64,000 nucleotides of DNA from NCBI RefSeq assembly GCF_017356035.1, contig NZ_JAFIQX010000011.1, positions 186,001 through 250,000 on the forward strand, read 5' to 3'. Shown one piece after another: positions 42,062-51,577 of this stretch. The notes under the pieces were generated by a model. The model made no database searches, had not been told where the DNA came from, and worked only from the letters and a program-made list of their open reading frames with translations. Both the position numbers and the translations under genes were made by a program. Positions within the stretch are counted from its first letter, which is position 1. Each line of letters opens with the position of its first letter. The DNA is from Longitalea luteola. GTDB taxonomy: Bacteria > Bacteroidota > Bacteroidia > Chitinophagales > Chitinophagaceae.

Positions 42062-42958
42062 ATGGCAGGCATTATCAATCAAAACAACGAGGTTACTACA
42101 CAAACTACTGTAGTTAACCAACCCGAAGTGGCTAATGCAGAAAGCAGCTCTTCAGATACAGCGAAAGTAAATGGTGAACAAGCAGTAATTATCAGCCGGC
42201 TTTCCATCATTATACCAGCGTATAACGAAGAGAAGACGATAGCGAAGATCCTTGACCGCATCAATGAAGTAAAGTTGCTGCGGAATATAGAAAAGGAAGT
42301 GATCATTGTAAATGACTGTTCCAGTGATAATACAGAAGCGGTAGTACAGAATTATATTTCCAATACGCCAGACCTTACGATCAACTATTTCAAATATATC
42401 AAACACGAGGTAAACCAGGGGAAGGGTGCGGCGATCCATACAGGTATAGCCCAGGCAACCGGCGATTACTTGTTGGTACAGGATGCCGATCTCGAATATG
42501 ATCCGGGTGAGTACAACACACTCTTGAAACCCATTGTACTTGGCTCGGCAGATGTGGTATACGGCTCTCGTTTTATGGGTGGCAATCCTCACCGCATCCT
42601 GTTCTTCTGGCATTCGATCGGGAACAAATTTTTAACGTTCCTGAGCAACATGTTCACCAATTTAAATTTGACGGATATGGAGACGGGTTATAAGATGTTC
42701 AAGACTTCCATAATTCAACGGATCGACCTTGCAGAGAAGCGGTTTGGATTTGAACCGGAGATTACGGCAAAGATTGCAATGGTGCCAGGGATAAGGATTT
42801 ATGAAGTTGGTATTTCTTATTACGGAAGAACGTTTGCAGAAGGAAAGAAAATTGGTTGGAAAGATGGATTTAAAGCGATTTACTGCATTTTGAAATATTC
42901 ATTGTTTCATAATAGAAGTGTTGAGTCAGACAAGGTGCGAACAGCCAATAATAAGTGA
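42062..42958 (+). CDS. Family 2 glycosyltransferase (polyprenyl-phosphate mannosyl/glucosyltransferase-like)
   Basis: The 298-residue protein has a GT-A fold with LSIIIPAYNEEKTIAKIL, VIIVNDCSSDNT, GKGAAIHTGIAQATGDYLLV and the metal-binding QDADLEYDP, followed by YGSRFMGGNPHR and LTDMETGYKMF. This pattern is that of dolichol/undecaprenyl-phosphate sugar transferases. It would load a sugar on a lipid carrier, which is the donor used by GT-C membrane transferases such as the two encoded next. The first 45 residues are a Gln/Asn/Ser-rich extension absent from typical family members. Confidence 0.9.
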   Translation: MAGIINQNNEVTTQTTVVNQPEVANAESSSSDTAKVNGEQAVIISRLSIIIPAYNEEKTIAKILDRINEVKLLRNIEKEVIIVNDCSSDNTEAVVQNYISNTPDLTINYFKYIKHEVNQGKGAAIHTGIAQATGDYLLVQDADLEYDPGEYNTLLKPIVLGSADVVYGSRFMGGNPHRILFFWHSIGNKFLTFLSNMFTNLNLTDMETGYKMFKTSIIQRIDLAEKRFGFEPEITAKIAMVPGIRIYEVGISYYGRTFAEGKKIGWKDGFKAIYCILKYSLFHNRSVESDKVRTANNK

Positions 42959-43022
42959 CAGTACTGAAACTGTTGAATGGATATTAAAATAAAGATTTTC
43001 TAGACCTATTTCAACGCATTGT

Positions 43023-44582
43023 ATGAATAGATCAATCAGCATTTCGTCAGCCACAATTTCCTTTAGAGAATTTATTTGGGCTGATCGGCATAATAGAGTC
43101 TTATTGATAATTGCAGTAACAGCAATTGCTATTCAATTCGTAATTTTTAAGTATTTCTACCCTTTTGCTAGCTACATACATGGTGATTCATTTGCATATT
43201 TAAATGCAGCAGATCGGAATTCCCCAATTAACACCTATATGATAGGCTATTCCAAGTTCCTTCGACTAATCAGCGTATTTACAAGGTCCGACATGGGATT
43301 GACAGTCCTTCAGTATTTAATGATTCAAGGGGCATCCTTACTACTATTATTTACACTATTTTATTTCTATAAGCCATATAAGATAACTCAATACATAATG
43401 TTGTCCTTTATTGTTGTTAATCCCTTGTATTTGCATCTGGCAAACCTTGTAAGTAGCGACTGTATATTTACAGCTCTCAGTCTTAGCTGGGTTTCGTTAT
43501 TGTTGTGGACAATACACAGGCCCTCAAACGCCATAATAGTTACGCATGCGTTAATACTTTTTATCGCCTTCACAGTACGATACAATGCCTTGATATATCC
43601 GATTATAGCAGTATTCGCGTTTTATATTTCAAAACTGGAACTTAAGAAGAAGATGATGGCTCTAGGTTTGTGTGGAATATTGTGTGGATCATTTGTAATT
43701 CTAACCATGTATGAGTACCATAAACTAACTGGACATTGGCAGTATTCACCCTTCAGCGGATGGCAAATGGCCAACAACGCCATGTATACATACAGGTACG
43801 TGAACAATGCTGAACGCAAACAAGTGCCGAAAAAATTTCACCAACTGCATAAAATGATCAACGAATATTTTGACAGCACACGTGATATTTCAAAGCATCC
43901 ACAAGAAGCACTTGTTGCCAGCACAGTTTATATGTGGTCACTGAAACTACCGCTATTTGAATATCGCAACGGCCTATTCAAAAATGATAGCAATGCTACC
44001 GAGCTAAAAAAGTGGGCAAGCATGGGTCCTCTATATAGATCTTATGGTTCATATATTATCACGCAATATCCCTTCAAGTTCCTACAGCATTTTATAATAC
44101 CGAATGCCGGAAAATATTATGCTCCACCAGTTGAATTCTTAGAGCAATATAATTCTGGAAATGAGGATGTCACAACCCAGGCAAAAGAGTGGTTTAATTA
44201 TAAAAGTACCAAAGTACACACACGAACAAAAAACAACTGGGTTACAGTCCTCGACCATTACCCAATACTCTCGGGAATAGTAAACGTATTAATGTTATTT
44301 GGTCTAATCTTTTACCTGATCTTGAAGGGATGGCGTAGCAATTCAGATTTAAGTAAAGGAATATTTTTAGGAGCAATGGTTTGGCTTCTAAATGCTGGGT
44401 TTACAATATTTGCGTCATCAGCCGCCTTACGCTTTCAATCCTTTCCAATTTTGCTTACCACCGTCACAGTGGCCCTATTAATAGATTGGTTGTGGAAAAT
44501 GGCCATGAAGACAGAATCAAAAATTAAAGAGGCTTCAAATGAAAATAAAGTCGTTGTTGTTTCTCCAACCACTATCGCATAA
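43023..44582 (+). CDS. GT-C-like polytopic membrane glycosyltransferase (copy 1)
   Basis: 519 residues with about ten membrane helices. The first external loop holds an Asp (D55 in YIHGDSFAYLN), where GT-C enzymes of the GT39/ArnT type have their catalytic acid. IGYSKFLRLISVFTRSD and NLVSSDCIFTALSLSW are conserved in the paralogue at 45142. A soluble loop between helices (FSGWQMANNAMYTYRYV) is also shared. GT-C enzymes take sugar from polyprenyl-phosphate and place it on exported protein or lipid; the adjacent GT2 would supply that donor. The enzymatic role is inferred from topology, not proven. Confidence 0.65.
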   Translation: MNRSISISSATISFREFIWADRHNRVLLIIAVTAIAIQFVIFKYFYPFASYIHGDSFAYLNAADRNSPINTYMIGYSKFLRLISVFTRSDMGLTVLQYLMIQGASLLLLFTLFYFYKPYKITQYIMLSFIVVNPLYLHLANLVSSDCIFTALSLSWVSLLLWTIHRPSNAIIVTHALILFIAFTVRYNALIYPIIAVFAFYISKLELKKKMMALGLCGILCGSFVILTMYEYHKLTGHWQYSPFSGWQMANNAMYTYRYVNNAERKQVPKKFHQLHKMINEYFDSTRDISKHPQEALVASTVYMWSLKLPLFEYRNGLFKNDSNATELKKWASMGPLYRSYGSYIITQYPFKFLQHFIIPNAGKYYAPPVEFLEQYNSGNEDVTTQAKEWFNYKSTKVHTRTKNNWVTVLDHYPILSGIVNVLMLFGLIFYLILKGWRSNSDLSKGIFLGAMVWLLNAGFTIFASSAALRFQSFPILLTTVTVALLIDWLWKMAMKTESKIKEASNENKVVVVSPTTIA

Positions 44583-44608
44583 TTTGAAAATGAAATTAAT
44601 TCATCAAT

Positions 44609-45055
44609 ATGAGACGAAGCACCATTATTGAAACCGTGACAGTTTTATATATTATACTGTTTTTATACACCGCTATCAGCAAGATTATTGACTATCCAAT
44701 CTTCAAAGAACAATTAGAGCTCTCACCTATTTTGAGTTTTTCGGCTAAACCTGTTGCCGTTTTAGTTCCGGTCGCAGAACTAATTGCTGTCATTGGACTT
44801 ATGATACCAAGGTGGAGATTAAAGGGACATTTCTTAAGCATATTGTTGATGGTTGGCTTCACACTGTATATAACAGTCCTTATGATGATTAGTGAACACT
44901 TGCCATGTAGCTGCGGTGGCATAATTGGTTTACTATCGTGGAAGCAGCATGTGATTCTTAACTGTCTGTTTATTGGGTTAAGTGTGGCTGCAATCGTATT
45001 GCAAATCAAACAAAAAAAAGAATTTGAAAAAAACTGGGAACCCTCATACGGATAA
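44609..45055 (+). CDS. MauE/DoxX-like redox-associated membrane protein (copy 2)
   Basis: The 148-residue paralogue of the gene at 41550 has four membrane helices, the same opening IIETVTVLYIILFLYTAISK, IPRWRLKGH and the cysteine pair C100/C102 in LPCSCGGIIGLLSW. It sits 26 bp after the first GT-C gene and 86 bp before the second. The MauE and GT-C genes therefore occur as a duplicated pair. Confidence 0.82.
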   Translation: MRRSTIIETVTVLYIILFLYTAISKIIDYPIFKEQLELSPILSFSAKPVAVLVPVAELIAVIGLMIPRWRLKGHFLSILLMVGFTLYITVLMMISEHLPCSCGGIIGLLSWKQHVILNCLFIGLSVAAIVLQIKQKKEFEKNWEPSYG

Positions 45056-45141
45056 AAATAAAATCGTGTAAAAAAAACGATAATAACTCCTGATTGACTA
45101 CGTAAGGCTAAACAGACAAAGTAAAACTTCAAATCTCAAGC

Positions 45142-46689
45142 ATGTTAAAGAAAGAAAATATTTGTCAATTAACATTTTCTACATGGATTTATCATGATAG
45201 AGAAAATAAAAGACTATTGTGGTTTTCTTTTGCGGCTCTTATTGCGTGCTTTACCTGGCTAAAAATAATTTACCCATACCCAAATTTTATGCCGCCTGAT
45301 TCGATTTCCTATGTTGAGGCAGCCCAAAATAATCAGTTCATCAATCTTTGGGCTATAGGTTACTCCAAATTCCTGCGTCTTACAAGTTGTTTCACTCGTT
45401 CGGATTTTATTTTAGTCTTAATACAATATCTGATTTTACAGGTATCGCTTTTATATTTTTTATTTACACTACGCTATTTTATCGACATGAGCACCTGGAC
45501 CTTTAGGATTGTTGTATTAATAATAATCGCTAATCCCTTGTTATTACATATATCGAATTTTGTGTCGAGTGACTGTTTATTTACCGCCGTAAGTGTTTTT
45601 TGGTTTACCCAAATAATGTGGATCTTGTATCGTCCATCAACAAGACTAATATTTGTTCATGCTTTAACTGTAGTATTAGCTTTCACAATAAGATTTAATG
45701 CACTTTATTATCCAGCAATAAGCGTTTTAATAATAGCTTTTTCAGAGTTTCCTTTTCTCAAAAAAGTTCAAGCTGTGAGCGTCATATTAATGTTACCGTC
45801 GCTTTTTATAAGTTGTACTTACCGCGAATACAAATTACAAACTGGAACGAGGCAGTATTCTGCTTTTAGTGGATGGCAACTGGCAGCTAACGCTTTGTAC
45901 GGTTATGCGTATTCTGACCCTATTAAACTCGATGAGGTGCCAAAAAAGTTTAAGCCATTGCACTGGATTGTTAACAGGCACATGGATTCACTGCGGCATC
46001 TGCAAATCAGACCCGATAATGAAGTTGCACTTTATTACCAGTGGGGTATAAATTCACCATTAAGGGTTTTCATGGTCCAACACCTTAAACATCCCGATTC
46101 AAAGAACTATTTACAGCAATGGTCGTCTGTATCCGTCCTTTACAGTGAATACGGAAAGTATATTATCTCCAAACGACCATGGCAATTCATGAAGTATTAT
46201 CTCTGGCCAAACTTTCTAAAATTTTATGTTCCACCAACAAAATTTATGGGACTCTATAATCTTGAACAAGACACAGTCGATTCTACCATTACTAAGTGGT
46301 TTAATTGGAATGATAATAAAGTATCCGTTCTATCATCAACCAAACAAATAAAAATAGCTGAAGTTTTTCCCATAACTATAGCCATTGTAAATCTCATCTA
46401 TATATTATCTTATCTCTTAATTTATTTTCTCCGTATCCATCGAGATGAGAATAAGATGTTCAAACGAATTTTAAACTGGAGTTTCATAGTCTGGATTGCG
46501 AATTTATCCTTTAGCGTATTCGCCGCCCCTATAGAAATACGTTACCAACTGTTTTCTATGGTAATAACGTTCTGCCTTGTGCCTTTACAACTATCTCTCT
46601 TAATTAAAAAGGTTATGCTTGATCCATCGAATTCATCATATGATAAAGAAGACAGTCTGCTGTACTCAAAAACACAAAACATGATTTAA
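45142..46689 (+). CDS. GT-C-like polytopic membrane glycosyltransferase (copy 2)
   Basis: 515 residues, about ten membrane helices, colinear with the protein at 43023. Shared landmarks are the first-loop Asp (D53 in PPDSISYVEAA), AIGYSKFLRLTSCFTRSDF, NFVSSDCLFTAVSVFW, FTIRFNALYYPAISV and FSGWQLAANALYGYAY. The two copies are divergent enough to be old duplicates with possibly different acceptors. The stop is two bases before the start of the thioredoxin-like gene, which indicates co-translation. Confidence 0.65.
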   Translation: MLKKENICQLTFSTWIYHDRENKRLLWFSFAALIACFTWLKIIYPYPNFMPPDSISYVEAAQNNQFINLWAIGYSKFLRLTSCFTRSDFILVLIQYLILQVSLLYFLFTLRYFIDMSTWTFRIVVLIIIANPLLLHISNFVSSDCLFTAVSVFWFTQIMWILYRPSTRLIFVHALTVVLAFTIRFNALYYPAISVLIIAFSEFPFLKKVQAVSVILMLPSLFISCTYREYKLQTGTRQYSAFSGWQLAANALYGYAYSDPIKLDEVPKKFKPLHWIVNRHMDSLRHLQIRPDNEVALYYQWGINSPLRVFMVQHLKHPDSKNYLQQWSSVSVLYSEYGKYIISKRPWQFMKYYLWPNFLKFYVPPTKFMGLYNLEQDTVDSTITKWFNWNDNKVSVLSSTKQIKIAEVFPITIAIVNLIYILSYLLIYFLRIHRDENKMFKRILNWSFIVWIANLSFSVFAAPIEIRYQLFSMVITFCLVPLQLSLLIKKVMLDPSNSSYDKEDSLLYSKTQNMI

Positions 46690-46690
46690 A

Positions 46691-47182
46691 ATGAAACGAA
46701 TATTTTGGATTCTTCTTGTATATGCTATAATTGGATGTAATGGGCGCCGAACCGTTATTAAAACAGGTTTGGAAGGAACCTTGCTTCCAAGTTTTAGTCT
46801 ATTGTATATTGATAGTGTAACTTATATAAATACGAGTAGTTTTCCGGTTAATAAACCTGTTGTATTGTTTTACTTCAGTCCTCATTGTCCTTACTGCCGT
46901 GCTCAAACCGAAGACTTCATTGACAATATGAAATCATTATCAGATATAACTATTTGTATGTTTTCAAATTTTCCTCTAAAAAATATTAAAGACTATTATA
47001 AACATTACGATCTTGCTAAATATCCTAATATCATTGTTGGTCAAGATTATAAAGTGTACTTCAGTAAACACTTTAATGCTATTGGGGTGCCCTATTTGGC
47101 AATTTATAATCGCGAAAAAAAATTAAATAGCGTATTGATGGGCAAAGTTAATATATCAGAAATAAAAGAACTTGCTGAGTAA
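46691..47182 (+). CDS. Thioredoxin-fold lipoprotein
   Basis: A 163-residue protein with lipoprotein signal MKRIFWILLVYAIIGC (lipid Cys16). A thioredoxin-like domain follows, with the active-site pair C66/C69 in FYFSPHCPYCRAQTEDF and the cis-Pro region AIGVPYLAIYNREKK. The CPYC dipeptide is of the DsbA/PDI-like, oxidising-to-isomerising type. It would act on the periplasmic face, likely linked to the MauE-like proteins of the same transcript and to the four-cysteine peptides encoded next. Confidence 0.82.
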   Translation: MKRIFWILLVYAIIGCNGRRTVIKTGLEGTLLPSFSLLYIDSVTYINTSSFPVNKPVVLFYFSPHCPYCRAQTEDFIDNMKSLSDITICMFSNFPLKNIKDYYKHYDLAKYPNIIVGQDYKVYFSKHFNAIGVPYLAIYNREKKLNSVLMGKVNISEIKELAE

Positions 47183-47432
47183 ATCTTTGTTGCGCAACAT
47201 ACGTGCATGGTAATACTATAATGCACAAACCAAAGTAAACAGTATCGAGTGAGTGGCCACGATCTCGAATTACTGGGATTTACTTTAATACCTGGAAAAA
47301 TCAAATGTCTGATTTCAGAGGAAATGGTTATCCAGCATGTCCACTTTCGCATAAAAAGTGGAAAAAGGATCAGCCGAAAACCTTTAGAAAAGAGTAGGCA
47401 ATTTATTAAGTCAAAACCAAAAGCAGTTTTTT

Positions 47433-47726
47433 ATGAAAAAAGCAAAAATCATGTTGTTGTCTATTGCAATTTTAGCAGTAGTTGGTGGCGCATTAGCTTT
47501 TAAAGTTAAGAAAGACCAATTTAAATATGTATGCTATAATCTGACAGCACCACCCGCATCTGGTACTGATACTAAAACCACATGCGAATTCTCTTATACT
47601 GTAACCAATAGAATAGGAAGTGGAACACAGAGAAATATCCACTATACGCTTGTAGACACATATGATAAATGCCTGAACAATCAGGTTACTTGTCCTACAG
47701 TAGTTTCTACAATTGTTGCAGAATAA
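47433..47726 (+). CDS. Small exported protein with four conserved cysteines (copy 1)
   Basis: The 97-residue product has an N-terminal signal-like segment (KIMLLSIAILAVVGGALAFK) and a mature part with cysteines C34, C51, C80 and C87. Conserved blocks are KDQFKYVCYN, DTKTTCEF and VDTYDKC. The tandem neighbour at 47919 keeps the same four cysteines. In layout it recalls the short Bacteroidota exported proteins of the DUF6520 sort, but I cannot confirm membership. I infer a disulfide-bonded periplasmic or secreted peptide that is the client of the upstream redox and glycosylation genes. A terminator follows. Confidence 0.65.
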   Translation: MKKAKIMLLSIAILAVVGGALAFKVKKDQFKYVCYNLTAPPASGTDTKTTCEFSYTVTNRIGSGTQRNIHYTLVDTYDKCLNNQVTCPTVVSTIVAE

Positions 47727-47767
47727 CTGACAGGTTATTTAATGTCTTCAATTTCATTAAGAATCGT

Positions 47768-47797
47768 GGTTGGCGAATATTCGCCAACCTCTTTTTT
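47768..47797 (+). terminator. Intrinsic terminator between the two small-protein genes
   Basis: GGTTGGCGAATATTCGCCAACC is a perfect 22-bp palindrome followed by TCTTTTTT, 42 nt after the first small gene. The second small gene therefore needs read-through or its own promoter. Confidence 0.88.
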
Positions 47798-47918
47798 CTA
47801 TTAGTCTATTAATTAACTTTCAAGATCTATTCGGATACATCCTAAAAGAAAACGATGGTGACAAGGCCACCTAGACAAATTCCTTTTAACCATACAAGAA
47901 CAACTTAAAAATAATTTT

Positions 47919-48209
47919 ATGAAGCTTGCAAAATTTATGTTATCGTCTTTAGTGATTTTGACTATATCAGGAGGAATATTAGCATTCAAAATACGAAAAG
48001 ACCAATTTAACTACATATGTTATAATGAAACAGCACCGCCCATATCAGGTGTCGACACTAAAACTACATGCGTCTTCATTTATCTTGTTACCGGTCGAAC
48101 TTTAGTTGGAGGCAATCGAAAAATACATTACACGGTTGTAGACTCATATCATAAATGCGTTAACGAAGTTACGTGCCCGTCTATTGCATCGACTATTACC
48201 CTTGAGTAA
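47919..48209 (+). CDS. Small exported protein with four conserved cysteines (copy 2)
   Basis: The 96-residue tandem paralogue of the gene at 47433 has signal-like KFMLSSLVILTISGGILAFK and cysteines C34, C51, C80 and C86. It retains KDQFNYICYNETAPP, DTKTTC, KIHYTVVDSYHKC and EVTCPS. The cysteines and flanking residues are better kept than the rest, as expected if they are paired. Function unknown. Confidence 0.65.
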   Translation: MKLAKFMLSSLVILTISGGILAFKIRKDQFNYICYNETAPPISGVDTKTTCVFIYLVTGRTLVGGNRKIHYTVVDSYHKCVNEVTCPSIASTITLE

Positions 48210-48468
48210 CAGTTATGCTTATCAAAAATGCATCTAATAGCAAAGGCCGAAGAGTTATGGACGAAGTTTTTAGAAAGCTTTCCATGATTTCGGCACAACC
48301 AGCTTTTATCGCTGATACAAAAACGGCCTCTATTTCCTTTATCTATCAAAATTAAACTGCAATGGCCACTTCGCCGTTTGTAGCCGTTATTAAAATTAAA
48401 TTCGTCGCCAAGTATGAAAAAGCCCCTCACTCCTCTAAATACTAGCAATTTGGACTTCAGACTTTGAA

Positions 48469-51297
48469 TTAAGGAATATTGCCGCTTTCATCAGGCTTCA
48501 TACCATCGTCGATTCCTTTCAGACTTAGCGGTACACCTTTTGTCATCCAATTGGCTGGGGGGCTTTTTTTCAAATAATAATCAAAAAATTGCTGTACCCG
48601 AATGGTATAATCAAGTGCATCTTTGCCAGTTAAACTATGATCCCCTGAATCATACTGAAGCAACCACACTTTTTTTTGCAACCTTCGTAAGGCCATATAC
48701 ATTTCTACACCTTGATTCCAATCACAAGCTCCATCGTTTTGATTGTGTATTAAAAGTAGCGGAGTGCTTACCTTGTCAGCTCTAAACACAGGGGACGATC
48801 GGATGTATAAATCTGGTCGCTCCCATAAGGTAGCCCCTATCTTGTTGTGACCGATTTCAGAATGCAGCATTTTGCTTTCCTCTGCTTTGCCCTTCGTTCT
48901 AAGAATGCCCAAATATGTAGATATCTCATTGCTAACGGTTGGAGCCGCTGCACAGGCAGCAGCAAACACATTGGTAGAAGTAATTGCATATAATGTTTCC
49001 CCTCCCCCAAAACTATGGCCTTGCAATCCAATTTTATTTTTGTCAATAAAAGGTAACTCTGACAGGTATTTTGCTGCTCCTGCAACTGAATTAACAGCAC
49101 AATCGCCAACTACTTTATTACTTTCACTCGCAACTGAGTAAAAAATGTCTGGTGTAAAAATCAAGTAACCTCTACTTACATACCACGGAATATTTATTCT
49201 ATCCTGGGATATTTTAGGCCTCGGAAACTGATATAGGTTTTGAGAAAACTTTTCGTATATTGAAAATATAAGAGGATATTTTTTCTTTGGATCAAAATTC
49301 TCTGGTTTATACAATACGCCCTGACAGAGAGTCCCATCGAGTTGTCTATAAGTTACTAACTCAGTAGTTAGCCAATTGTACGACATCTGGGGTTGTAAAT
49401 TCGTTAACTTCTTGAAGGTCTTGAAGTCATGAGTAAGGAAAAAATTAGGCGCTTCACTTGAAGATTCACGCTTTACAATCCAGACATCTTTAGAAATGGC
49501 CTTTAAGGGCAAGAAATTGGCAAAGAAACCATCGCTTGGTATCATTTCGAGGTCACCATGACAAACGGACCACGGACCCATGGACAACAATTCCAGCTTA
49601 GGAATTTTACTTATTATTAAATTGTAAAATCCATTGTGTTTGCTATCCATGTTAAAAGCAACTAATCGCAACGATTTATTTTTAGGCACGATACCTCGCT
49701 CATCAGTCGGGTTGCCAAGCCACCTAAATTTGATATGTTTTTTGCGTCCTCCTGTAATATTTAATGGAGGAATCTTTCCATCGAGATCTAACTGCCAAAT
49801 ATCATAATTGTCAAAAACTAATACCGCTGTCTCCTCCGGCAACCAGCCGGCTATCCCTAACGGAGTTTTTGGATAGCGCTCCGAAAATGGGTGTGGTTCT
49901 TCTGAACAAAACCAATCACCAGGTACATCTCCTGAAATATTATATGTTTTAGACGTCTTCAAATTTTGACTATAAAAGTGCATACGGCCAGGATCAAAAA
50001 AAACCTGATACTGGTAATCAGGAGAGAAAAAATAGCTTGCATTAGTAATTAACTTCTTTCGACTGCCGTCTTTTAGAGATACCAACCATTGCGATTTATC
50101 AGATAAGGATGGCCACCAATATTCAATAATAGGCATCTTATCCATTACAATACCATAATCACCAAATGTTCCATAACATTTTTCGCCTTCTTTTTCGACT
50201 ACGGTAATTACACTATTCTGTAAATTATACGCGACCAGCTTGGATGTTAAATTAAGAACGGCATTTGCAAACGAATTAGGATCAATCCTCTTCATTTGCT
50301 CGATTTGTAACACGCTATCTTTATAACTCCACACATCAACTTGTACACCTTTCCTTGACTCGTCATTAATTTTTGAGGAGATGATAGGGCATACTTTGAA
50401 AAGAATATATCTTCCATCATCTGTAAATGACGGACATTGATCAAATATTTTCAGATTTGAATCAATTCCTCTCGATTTATTATTAATCTTAATAACTGCA
50501 CTGTCCATTCCGCTACTGAAATACCAAATACTGTTTCCACTTTTACTATTTCGATGAAACTCCAGTGAATCCGAATCGATAAATGTATTTGGTAAGGATT
50601 TTATCAGCAACAATAATTGACTCCCAGTTACATCAATATTCCAATCCAATACACTAGCATCCCTGGCTGGAACTGACTGAGGTTTCCAGATTGTTCTTAT
50701 TACACCGCTCTTTAAATCAAACCACCGAATTTCATTACCTTTCGTCTTTAGTATTAATACTTTAGCGCGATCATTAAATAAGTAATTCGATGTGGATGAA
50801 AATCGCTTCTCCTCATTTTTTTCTAAATCATACATTACAAGATCACCGTTTCGAGCCATATATAAAGTCAATTCGGTATCAGGCCCGGAAACAAGCTTAT
50901 AATTTACCACGCCCAAAACGCAGCGCATCTCATCACTTCCAAGTTTCAAATAACATAGGCTGTCTTTATTTTGGAAGACAAAATATTTAGAGTTTTTTGT
51001 AAAATTTCCAACGTCACGGACTCCTATAAGTTGTTTCGACCATCCAGTCTCAGTACTGGCTACAATAGTTGTCCTACTATTTATTGGCTGGTTTTCGATT
51101 CTGTATTTGAAAAATTCTCCATCTGAGCTAATTAAACAATCTGTTTCTAACGTTGGCCATGCCTTTATCGCTTCCAAGTCAATCACCGGCTTATTTCTTG
51201 AAGTAAAAGAATTTGGAATCTCTTGTAAGTTTGTGGATTGAGGATAAGATGATTGACAAAACCAAATTATAAAAAACAAAAAAGATATCTTTTTCAT
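48469..51297 (-). CDS. Exported S9-family (prolyl oligopeptidase-like) serine peptidase
   Basis: A 942-residue protein with signal peptide MKKISFLFFIIWFCQSSYPQ. The first 620 or so residues form a beta-propeller-like region. The C-terminal alpha/beta-hydrolase domain has the Ser in GLQGHSFGGGETL (about residue 760), Asp in HNQNDGACDW (about 855) and His in YDSGDHSLTG (about 885). S9 enzymes of this size (dipeptidyl peptidase or acylaminoacyl peptidase type) cut short peptides. Last gene of the SusC/SusD locus, 280 bp after the thioredoxin gene. Confidence 0.88.
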   Translation of the reverse strand: MKKISFLFFIIWFCQSSYPQSTNLQEIPNSFTSRNKPVIDLEAIKAWPTLETDCLISSDGEFFKYRIENQPINSRTTIVASTETGWSKQLIGVRDVGNFTKNSKYFVFQNKDSLCYLKLGSDEMRCVLGVVNYKLVSGPDTELTLYMARNGDLVMYDLEKNEEKRFSSTSNYLFNDRAKVLILKTKGNEIRWFDLKSGVIRTIWKPQSVPARDASVLDWNIDVTGSQLLLLIKSLPNTFIDSDSLEFHRNSKSGNSIWYFSSGMDSAVIKINNKSRGIDSNLKIFDQCPSFTDDGRYILFKVCPIISSKINDESRKGVQVDVWSYKDSVLQIEQMKRIDPNSFANAVLNLTSKLVAYNLQNSVITVVEKEGEKCYGTFGDYGIVMDKMPIIEYWWPSLSDKSQWLVSLKDGSRKKLITNASYFFSPDYQYQVFFDPGRMHFYSQNLKTSKTYNISGDVPGDWFCSEEPHPFSERYPKTPLGIAGWLPEETAVLVFDNYDIWQLDLDGKIPPLNITGGRKKHIKFRWLGNPTDERGIVPKNKSLRLVAFNMDSKHNGFYNLIISKIPKLELLSMGPWSVCHGDLEMIPSDGFFANFLPLKAISKDVWIVKRESSSEAPNFFLTHDFKTFKKLTNLQPQMSYNWLTTELVTYRQLDGTLCQGVLYKPENFDPKKKYPLIFSIYEKFSQNLYQFPRPKISQDRINIPWYVSRGYLIFTPDIFYSVASESNKVVGDCAVNSVAGAAKYLSELPFIDKNKIGLQGHSFGGGETLYAITSTNVFAAACAAAPTVSNEISTYLGILRTKGKAEESKMLHSEIGHNKIGATLWERPDLYIRSSPVFRADKVSTPLLLIHNQNDGACDWNQGVEMYMALRRLQKKVWLLQYDSGDHSLTGKDALDYTIRVQQFFDYYLKKSPPANWMTKGVPLSLKGIDDGMKPDESGNIP

Positions 51298-51577
51298 TGC
51301 TTTTCAACACTTGTTTAAGGACTTTATTAAATTAACAATATTATTATTCTAATTGACGCAACAGTAATAATATGATGATGCTTGCTTTCAATGAAGTAGT
51401 CAGTCAACGCATTATCATTTTTCAAAGGGATGGGAAATTAAAGTCATATTAAGTTACAAAAAAACCGAAGACAGTTGAGAAAATGGTTGCCCTTTTCTTT
51501 TAAAATATATCACTCAATTTAACCTATAAAATGTCGACAAAACCAAAAAAGATTCTCCCACAAGACAAGACCAATTG

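Noticed and set aside
48149-48448. Minus-strand frame of 99 codons downstream of the S9 peptidase gene
   Set aside because: It overlaps the four-cysteine peptide gene, has no recognisable domain, and its Cys/His-rich look does not form a consistent motif.
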